A stretch of DNA of 15,223 nt, from positions 1 through 15,223 of the forward strand of contig WOGZ01000559.1 in the NCBI GenBank assembly GCA_009733775.1. The letters run 5' to 3'. Source of the stretch: Alectoria sarmentosa (Eukaryota; Ascomycota; Lecanoromycetes; Lecanorales; Parmeliaceae). Below the pieces are notes generated by a model. That model saw only the letters and a list, made by a program, of their open reading frames with translations, was not told where the DNA came from and made no database searches. The translations under genes were made by a program, and so were the position numbers. Positions 9,250 through 15,223 of this stretch are shown piece by piece (within the stretch, counting starts at the first letter, position 1; each line of letters opens with the position of its first letter).

Positions 9250-10321
9250 TAAAACTAACTTCTCTTTAACATCATATTTCTTTAACACTACTCGATTGAG
9301 CTTAGCGTGATTTGACAGAAACATTTATTCTCATATAAATGTTTTCTTTTTATGTATATACTTTCTCTTCATTTAATTGTTTTATTCAATATACTCATAT
9401 AATATAACTTTATGCTAATTTTAATATTACAATTAAATCACTTCATTCATTTCATTTATATCAATTAACGAATTCAAAGAATCGTATTGATAAGAGCTTT
9501 ATCAAAATATAAAAATTATTAAAATATCGTATTCTTAAATTAAATCATCTACGATAATTGAAATTCGAATAATTCGTATCGAGATAACGATTCGTCTCGT
9601 TAATAATAACGAATATAAAAAAGATATTAAAACATTCGTTTAATTAACGAATCGAAAGAAATAATCACACATCACTTTTATATAACTTAAGTTAAAACAA
9701 CATCGATCATATCGTTCAAAAGATCATCATCAGAGGTATTTAAATCTTTCACGATATCATTATCGAATAAAAAATTATCGTTTTATAACTTTCTAAAATT
9801 TTCTTTCTTCATTTCGCATTATCAAATTTTCTCGCACGAAATCGATGACGATATAATAAATATTTTTTGCATAAATGACGAAATTAAAAGGACGTTATTT
9901 AATTAATATATTGTTTTCACGAGAATTTAATAAATAAACAAATGATTAAATAACACTCTTTATTGTTTTTTATGTGCTAAAATTAAATTTCTTTATTATA
10001 CGAAAATCATTAAACATATTAAATAAGAAATGTTAGCATTTTTCTTTATTATAATATTTTTTAACATTACATTTTCCGAAATATTTAAATTATTTTTCTT
10101 TTTTTTCTCTTTTATTTTCTTTTTTATTAATAATCTTTATTAAAATGAAAAAAATAAATTATATTCAAGGTTTTTTGAATAAAATCAAATCACGTCGTAT
10201 CTTAATTATATTTAAAGATCTCGAAGATCTCTTTCAGCATTATAAATTAAATTTATAATACATCTTTATCAATGAGCAATTATTACATTAAACGAAAACT
10301 ATATTTAAAAAATTTCTTAAT
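9250..10321 (+). other. Probable 5' LTR and untranslated leader of the Gypsy element
   Basis: About 1.07 kb upstream of recognisable gag has no gene. A hairpin AGAAACATTTAT / ATAAATGTTTTCT lies at 9317-9347, followed by TATA-like tracts (9354-9360, 9390-9410). ATTGATAAGAGC at 9486-9497 is loosely like an eroded primer-binding site, but the match is weak. TGTTAGCA at 10031 is an alternative LTR start. The LTR limits cannot be fixed because the 3' LTR is outside the window. The sequence has many CpA but very few TpG, most clearly at 9421-9900. Confidence 0.45.
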
Positions 10322-11335
10322 ATGCTAAATCAACTTCGTTTTAAACGAAACGATTTTCGCGAATTTTCATTTCATTTTCATAAAACTATTATCGATAAAG
10401 ACGAGATTATAAATTTTTTACATTAATCGAAACAAATAATTCAATAATCGAATAACATCGTTCGTGATTAACAAAAATAAATGATATAATTATAACGAAA
10501 GATTAATACAATAAAGTTTCAATCACTAAAGAAAAGTTTAAAGAAAGATTCAAAAAACGAATTTCTTTATAATAAATTCAAAAATCGATTTATATCGAAA
10601 AAGAACAAGTTTTTCAAATTATTTAACTTTTTTATCTTTACGAATAAAAAAAATCTTATATAAAACGATTAATTTTTCAAAATGAATTATAAGTTCATTA
10701 TTAATCATGATTAATATTTTATTATTGAATTCAAATTAATTTATATCATTTTTAAATTAAAAAAAAAAGCTTCAAAACAAATTATAAAACGTCGATTAAA
10801 AAATTATTCAAACTCATATCAATTTTACAAAGAGATAATGAATAATTTGATCGATATTTATGAAAACTCTGATCAACAAAACAATATTGAACGATAATAT
10901 GATTTTCTTTAACAAAATATTATATCTTTTATGAAATTCTACGTCGATTTTATTCGATTTGATCAAATTATCAATAAAGATAAAGATAATATAATACGAC
11001 ATTTACGCCTAAAGATTCGTGAAAATTTATAAAAAAATTAAAACGCATATAAAGATTTTAGCGAATTAACATTTATTAAAAAATATTTACGAAAATTGAA
11101 TAATATTCAACGTGCTAAATATAAAAAAAAGTTTAAAACATTCACATTTAAGATTATATTTTTAACAAAAAAATTAATTATCTCATTAACGAAAATCATT
11201 CGCATCACAATAACATTTATAAAATTTATTATATCGATTTCATCTATTAAAGTTAAAGTCGAAATCGATATTAAAAAGTTTATATGTTATAATTACAATC
11301 AAATTGAACATATTAAGCGTGATTATCTTTAATTA
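10322..11335 (+). pseudogene. gag: Gag (capsid and nucleocapsid) of Ty3/Gypsy element, inactivated
   Basis: Gag forms the cytoplasmic particle that packages the retrotransposon RNA. The frame starting with ATG at 10322 (MLNQLRFKRND) runs to a TAA at 11333, about 337 codons, interrupted by a dozen or more stops at Gln/Trp-type positions. In order it shows an N-terminal, probably coiled-coil stretch (DEIINFLH-stop-SKQIIQ), a linker and a capsid domain of Ty3 type (10680-11090). The capsid includes YQFYKEIMNNLIDIYEN, SFMKFYVDFIRFDQII and DNIIRHLRLKIREN. A basic Thr/Lys-rich tail follows, then a CCHC zinc knuckle at 11309-11332 reading CYNYNQIEHIKRDYL. There the second and fourth Cys are Tyr and the Gly before His is Glu, so zinc binding is lost. 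The start is the first ATG in frame. The true start could lie slightly upstream. Antisense open stretches over this gene are shadows. Confidence 0.85.
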
Positions 11336-11414
11336 AATAAGAAAATTGCTCGAATGCATATTATAAAAATAAATAATAACGATAACGATAATTTGAAAGA
11401 CTCTTCGAATAACT

Positions 11415-11990
11415 TGAAAAAAGATTAATTTTTTTCAAAATCACGATAAGAGATAATACGAACGTGTGTTTAACGAATACTTCAAATGATTTTTTAACAC
11501 GACGTCTTTTCCGAATAACAATTACGTTATTATCACAAAATCGATAAATGATATTTACGAATTTTTTTATGAATTGCGAATGCATCGAAGCTTACATCGT
11601 TATTAATGAAATTATTATATTTGAAATATATAAACGCTTATAAATCGAGCCTTATTTTCTTTTTAAATCAAAATCATTATGAGATTATAATAAACGATTA
11701 TTCGAATAATTTATTATTTATTATCTTTTACTCACTTTGAATATACACGATTATAAAAAAAAATCTTATTTTATTTTTATCACTTCGTTAAAATAATACG
11801 ATTTAATTTTCGAAAAATTATAAATAAACAAATATGAAGTCGTACTCGATATGTTAAAAAATAAAATGTTATTTATGTTTAAACGATGTGAACATGATGA
11901 TAACAAGATATCAACATTTAAGAATTTATCGTTTTTATTAAAAACATCATCTGTTGTCATTATATGATCTCTTAAATTTATTGTTAAAAA
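11415..11990 (+). pseudogene. pol: Aspartic protease domain of Gypsy Pol, inactivated
   Basis: The retropepsin-like protease cleaves the Gag-Pol polyprotein. The frame is one step behind that of gag (-1) and is shared by all later Pol domains up to 14730. The catalytic DSG/DCG-type motif falls at 11572-11580 and now reads Asn-Cys-Glu in the context MNCECIEAYIVINE, so the active-site Asp is gone. The following KSKS segment, the LNIHDYKK strand and the C-terminal YDLIFEKL plus stop (11797-11823, family pattern YDLILGxPW) complete the fold. The stop at 11821 replaces Trp. Downstream to about 12400 is a variable linker with few stops, as usual before RT. Confidence 0.75.
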
Positions 11991-12396
11991 TGAATCGAAT
12001 AAGGATAATTTCGATATAAATCATTTCAAAGACATCTCAAATAGAAAAAGATCGATATCAACATTTAAAGCATTTAAAGAAAAGATGATTAAGAAGCTTA
12101 ATCTCATCGATATTATTAAAATTAACGCATCGATTTATTATTATTTAACTCGAAACAAAGAGAACAAGCTCTTTTCTTTAATAATGAATAAAATTTATAA
12201 TATTCTCAATGAACCTTTCGAGGTTATATCACAATTATAACGAAATAATCGCATATTGATCAATAAGTCATATTTATGCGACTTTAAAATCAAATACAAA
12301 AAATGTTATAAATTATATATATTGAAGGACGCTCAAATCAATAATATTGAAACCCTCACTTTTCAAAAGATATTTAACAAATTTTCTATAAATTAT

Positions 12397-13130
12397 TATG
12401 ATTATGCAAATGTTTTTAATAAATTATAAACGAACGTATTATTTTCACATCGTTTTTATGATTATAAATTGAAATTTGTTAAAAAAGCAGATAAAAATGC
12501 ATTATTTAAAAATCGAATTTATTTATTATTAAATCACAAATTCGAACAAGTCAAAAAATATTTAAATGAACACTTTAAAAAAGAATTTATCGTATTTAAT
12601 CATATTTCATTTATCTCATTTGTTTTATTTATTGAAAAATCAAATAAAGGTTTACGATTTTATGTGAATTATTGAAAATTAAACGTTATTATCAAAAGAA
12701 ATCGATATTTTATTTCATTAATAAATGAGATTTTAACAAAAATATAAGACTGTAAATATTTTATATAATTTGACATTATCGTTACTTTTAATAAATTTCA
12801 AATGTATTTCGATAATGAAAACTTTATTATATTTGTCACATTTTTTGAAATATATAAATATCGAATGCTCTCATTTAAATTGATAAATAATTTTATTATT
12901 TATCAACAATACATAAACGATATCCTCTTCGAATATTTAAATAATTTTTATTAAACATATTTAAATGATATTCTTATTTATAATAAGATTAAAAAAAAAC
13001 ACATTCAACATATTTGATTAATTTTTCAAAAGCTATAAAAGGTCGATTTATAAATAAACATTCTCAAATGCGAATTTCATATGTAAGAGATTAAATTTTT
13101 AAGTTTATTAATATTTATCGATGAATTATG
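12397..13130 (+). pseudogene. pol: Reverse transcriptase domain of Gypsy Pol, inactivated
   Basis: RT copies the element RNA into cDNA inside the particle. The segment opens with YDYANVFNK (12397 on), the usual linker of fungal Gypsy elements. It continues with HKFEQVKKYLNEHF, KKEFIVFNHISFISFVLFI and GLRFYVNY (to 12675), which are the fingers, and then YFISLINEIL. The palm has FDIIVTFNKFQM (from about 12763), where the first catalytic Asp is kept, and IYQQYINDILFEYL. The YLDD box reads YLND at 12958-12969, so one of the paired Asp residues is Asn. CEFHM-stop-EIKFLSL (about 13060-13100) is the primer-grip region. About ten stops interrupt it. The fold identification is secure from the ordered motifs. 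Activity is impossible in this copy. Confidence 0.92.
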
Positions 13131-13179
13131 AATGAATTCGATTAAGATATAAATCGTCGTCGATTAAACATAATTTATA

Positions 13180-13765
13180 AATCTAAAGCAAATATAAACC
13201 TTTATCGACTTTTATAATTTTTATAAAAGATTTATAAAAGACTTTTCGAAAATAATTAAATTAATGATTCGTTTTATAAAAAAAGATATTATTTACGAAT
13301 GATCACCCGCCTATTAAAAAGTCTTTATTTAATTAAAAATCAACGTTACACGAGCTCTTATTTTGCGACATTTCGATAAATTCAAAGAGATAATTTTGAA
13401 AACGAATTTTTTTGATTATATTAACGAAAGAATATTATCATAATATGATAATGAAAAAATATTATATTCAATAACCTTTTATAATAAAAACCTAATTTCG
13501 ATCGAATGCAATTATCAAATTTATAATAAAGAATTATTCGTTATTATTTGATATTTAGAACATTGACGATTCGAATTAAAATATATCAACATTTCGATCA
13601 AGATATTCACGAATTATAAAGATTTTATATATTTTATTAAAGAACGTAATTTGAATCGTTATCAAATTAAATATCTCGATATGTTATTCGAATATAACAT
13701 CAAAATCATTTATCGTTCGAGATCACAAAACTTTAAAATTAATGCTTTCACTCGAATAATTAAAT
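13180..13765 (+). pseudogene. pol: Connection and RNase H domain of Gypsy Pol, inactivated
   Basis: RNase H removes the RNA strand of the RNA-DNA hybrid during cDNA synthesis. The connection motif FIDFYNFYKRFIKDFSKI begins near 13186. RNase H starts with LKTNFFDYI (about 13396-13422). The family pattern is TDAS-D, so the first catalytic Asp (13405-13407) has become Asn. The second block, IECNYQIYNKELFVII (13501-13548), keeps the catalytic Glu in KEL. Two TGA stops follow where the family has Arg/Trp (13549, 13564). The third block, KIFTNYKDFIYFI, shows TDH changed to TNY, another lost acidic residue. The domain ends at INAFTRI near 13760. Confidence 0.88.
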
Positions 13766-13959
13766 GTAAATTTATCGATCTTATAAATGAACGACTTAAA
13801 TAACAGCATTAAATTATTCTTATATCGAATCGTTTAAATCTCGATGATATCGAGTTTGAGGTTAATGTTATCAATGATTTTTTTTATCATAAAGTGTTTA
13901 AAGCGAACAAAATTAATAACGAATGTAACGAAATACGTGAGATAATTATTAATGATAAA

Positions 13960-14730
13960 AAGAAATTAAGAAATATCACATTCAATAAATGCGTTATCAC
14001 AAACGATATTTTTTATCACAAAGATCGTTTATAAATATTTGAATTTATATACACGATTATTATTCAAAAAATACACGATTAACCTACATATGATTATTTA
14101 GAAATCGCTTATATATATAAATTATTTAAATGAAAATATTATTGAAAGGGTATGAGGATAACAGTCGTCATATATATTAATAATTATTACATTTACAAAA
14201 AAATCAAAGCTTTTAAATATCGTAAACATAATTTATTACAATTATTCTCAATTTCATAAAAACGTTAATAAGACATTTTTATAAACTTTATCGTCGATTT
14301 ATTATTATCAAAAGATTATAACGTTATATGAGTTATAATGAATCGTTTAATTAAAAAACGTTATTATGTATTATACACGATGGAAAATAATAACACATTT
14401 ATTAAAAGCATTATTAAAATGTTCATTAAAGAAATCTTTCGTATACACGAATTATTAACATCAATAATGTTCGATCGAGACTCACAATTTGTTGTTATAA
14501 TATAAAAATCTTTTTATAAAAGACTCGATATTTAAGTTAAATTATTTACAATCTTTCATTTTAAAATAAATAAACAAACGAAACGAAGCAATCAGAATTT
14601 GAAACGTTATTTACGTATTTATTATAATCATATACAAAACGATTAAATTAAATAAATATTTATAATCGAATTTGCGAACAATAATAATGTTTTAACCTTT
14701 ATTAATATATCGTTCTTTTATACAAATACC
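13960..14730 (+). pseudogene. pol: Integrase zinc-finger and catalytic core of Gypsy Pol, inactivated
   Basis: Integrase joins the cDNA ends to chromosomal DNA in the nucleus. The N-terminal HHCC finger keeps only the first His (14074). The second His is Tyr (14095) and both Cys of the CxxC pair are Tyr (14185 and 14194). In the DD35E core the first Asp is Asn (14284), the second Asp is intact in FDRDSQF (14473) and the Glu is Lys in KQTKRSNQ (14581). The second Asp and this position are separated by 35 residues, exactly the Ty3/Gypsy spacing. LKRYLRIYYNHIQND follows. The frame is readable to FFYTNT (14719-14730) and is then broken by an insert. Confidence 0.92.
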
Positions 14731-15019
14731 TTGAGAAAGATATTCTATTTATAAACAAATTAATAACTATTTGAGAATAAAAACAATTTGTTGACAAATC
14801 AAAAATTGTTGACAAAATGTTGAAAAATTGTTGACGCATTGTTGACAGATTGTTGACATTAACAATTTGTTGTTGAGAAATTGTTGGAAAATTGTTGACA
14901 AATTGTTGATTAAAGTTTTAATTGTTGACGCGTTGTTGTTATTGTCGCGTTTTTAACTTTTTGTCAAAGCGCGATTTATATTCGATAGGGTTCTCGTAAA
15001 ATAAAGATTTTTATTCTCA
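14731..15019. mobile_element. Insert in integrase: iteron-like minisatellite within inverted repeats
   Basis: The Pol frame stops being readable after 14730 and resumes at about 15018 in a frame shifted by two. Between them, TGAGAATAAAAA (14772-14783) is the exact reverse complement of TTTTTATTCTCA (15008-15019), enclosing 248 bp. This length modulo 3 equals the frame change. A second TTGAGAA lies at 14731, so the true left edge is uncertain. Inside is an array of TTGTTGAC-type units (next entry). The DNA keeps TpG and CpA, unlike its surroundings. Short terminal inverted repeats plus sub-terminal repeats suggest a MITE-like element. Clear target-site duplications are not seen (TAT at 14768-14770 and 15020-15022 is a possibility but would not fit the frame arithmetic). 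Confidence 0.5.
14788..14940 (+). repeat. 11-bp-period minisatellite, unit TTGTTGACnnn
   Basis: About twelve units related to TTGTTGA(C) start at 14788, 14806, 14817, 14828, 14839, 14850, 14870, 14881, 14892, 14903, 14922 and 14933. Eight of the eleven intervals are exactly 11 bp; the others are 18 to 20. The phase of about one helical turn is typical of arrays that bind a protein on one DNA face, but a slippage-grown minisatellite would look the same. It is not a CRISPR array: the units are far too short and have no unique spacers. Confidence 0.8.
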
Positions 15020-15223
15020 TATGAATTTTAACTCTGATATTATTAATTATATTATTATTCGAAAACGTTTTAATGCTGCAAAAGCAAAGAATATCATCGA
15101 TCACATATAAAATGTTTTCGTTTATATACGCGATAACTTGAATGAAACACAATTTGTGATAATCGAACAAATTAATCGTTATAAAAAAGATATAACGTTT
15201 AAAAAAAACGATTTCGTCTTTTT
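15018..15223 (+). pseudogene. pol: Integrase C-terminal region of Gypsy Pol, truncated by window end
   Basis: After the insert, the polyprotein resumes as HMNFNSDIINY, then RKRFNAAKAKNIIDHI-stop-NVFVYIRDNL, NETQFVIIEQINRY and KKDITFKKNDFVF up to the last base. This matches the post-core helical segment of fungal Gypsy integrases, in which an amphipathic helix with a conserved AQ/TQ and AN-R pattern leads into the GD-x-V-W/F strand that opens the DNA-binding domain. Only one stop occurs in 68 codons, so this end is less damaged than the core. The frame differs from the upstream Pol frame because of the insert. A chromodomain, if present, would be outside the window. Confidence 0.8.

Larger units (their letters stand above)
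1881..9250. repeat. Heavily RIP-converted AT-rich block, identity unknown
   Basis: About 7.4 kb consists almost entirely of A and T, with abrupt edges at about 1880 and about 9250. In sampled lines (for example 6301-6500) close to half of the remaining C is followed by G, against roughly a tenth expected at that composition, while CpA and TpG are scarce. That is the signature of near-saturated C-to-T mutation on both strands sparing CpG, as in extreme RIP. The length fits one full retroelement or several nested ones, but no conserved protein motif was recognised in any frame and no terminal repeats were found at the two edges. Short internal repeats are listed separately. Outside those I see nothing that can be assigned. 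Confidence 0.7.
9250..15223 (+). mobile_element. Ty3/Gypsy LTR retrotransposon, RIP-inactivated, 3' end outside window
   Basis: Gag, protease, reverse transcriptase, RNase H and integrase follow one another in the Ty3/Gypsy order (integrase after RNase H), which excludes Ty1/Copia. The coding frames carry forty or more in-frame stops, nearly all at positions where the family has Gln, Trp or Arg, and active-site changes such as Asp to Asn. The left edge is placed at the composition change near 9250 and is approximate. The chromodomain region, stop and 3' LTR would lie beyond 15223. Relative to the block on its left, this element is less converted and keeps many CpA, so the two were mutated to different extents. 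It is not capable of autonomous transposition. Confidence 0.9.

Noticed and set aside
10238..10262. TTATAAATTAAATTTATAA shared in part with 585-603
   Set aside because: It is a short AT-only palindrome and is expected by chance at this composition.
10814..11585. Minus-strand open stretches at 10814-11002 and 11361-11585
   Set aside because: They lie opposite gag and the start of pol, whose plus-strand motifs are recognisable. Their products match nothing and they are shadows.
11766..11960. Minus-strand open stretch
   Set aside because: It is antisense to the protease end of pol (YDLIFEKL motif on the plus strand).
14788..14940. Regular repeats as a possible CRISPR array
   Set aside because: The 11-bp period, lack of spacers and eukaryotic transposon context rule it out.
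14976..15170. Minus-strand open stretch
   Set aside because: It is antisense to the integrase C-terminal region, which is clearly coding on the plus strand.
1..15223. Mitochondrial genome or AT-rich protist/bacterium
   Set aside because: A nuclear-type Ty3/Gypsy element with stops placed by C-to-T change is present, and no mitochondrial genes, tRNAs or bacterial operons are seen. Both TAA and TGA interrupt Pol, so an altered genetic code does not rescue it.

Overview
The window looks like an AT-rich, transposon-filled region from the nuclear genome of a filamentous ascomycete fungus. That reading rests on the decay pattern. A recognisable Ty3/Gypsy polyprotein is peppered with stops that stand where the family has Gln, Trp or Arg codons, and with Asp-to-Asn, Glu-to-Lys, Cys-to-Tyr and Pro-to-Phe/Leu/Ser changes. 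All of these are C:G-to-T:A transitions, as left by repeat-induced point mutation (RIP) in Pezizomycotina. No intact protein-coding gene, tRNA or rRNA was found. The species cannot be named from the sequence.

Layout. Positions 1-1880 hold a family of imperfect direct repeats in three copies (1-575, 1101-1523, 1524-1880). Each copy carries a GC-rich 27-nt hairpin and, exactly 45 nt downstream, a 39-nt AT-rich near-palindrome. T-rich spacer DNA (576-1100) separates the first two copies. From about 1880 to 9250 the composition changes sharply: the sequence is nearly all A and T, and an unusually large share of the remaining C and G lies in CpG. This block contains a 212-bp tandem duplication (2591-3015), an island with a 25-bp-arm perfect palindrome (4753-4911), 59-bp and 69-bp duplications, a 28-nt poly-A tract and a short T-rich tandem repeat. 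It also has a possible minus-strand coding remnant (about 3080-3840) and some unassigned open stretches. No element could be identified in it.

From about 9250 to the right edge lies a plus-strand, RIP-inactivated Ty3/Gypsy LTR retrotransposon. It has a probable LTR/leader region (9250-10321), gag with a ruined CCHC zinc knuckle (10322-11335), then protease, reverse transcriptase, RNase H and integrase in one frame (about 11415-14730). A roughly 250-290 bp foreign insert follows, made of an 11-bp-period minisatellite inside a 12-bp inverted repeat. The integrase C-terminal region resumes after it in a new frame (15018-15223). The 3' end of the element and its 3' LTR lie outside the window.

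In life the genes would have worked as one retrotransposition cassette: Gag packages the RNA, protease matures the polyprotein, RT/RNase H makes cDNA and integrase inserts it. In this copy every enzymatic centre examined has lost at least one key residue, so it is dead. Nothing here amounts to a new biological system. The most unusual items are the iteron-like insert in integrase, the palindromic island at 4753-4911, and the conserved hairpin-plus-palindrome module of the left-hand repeat family.
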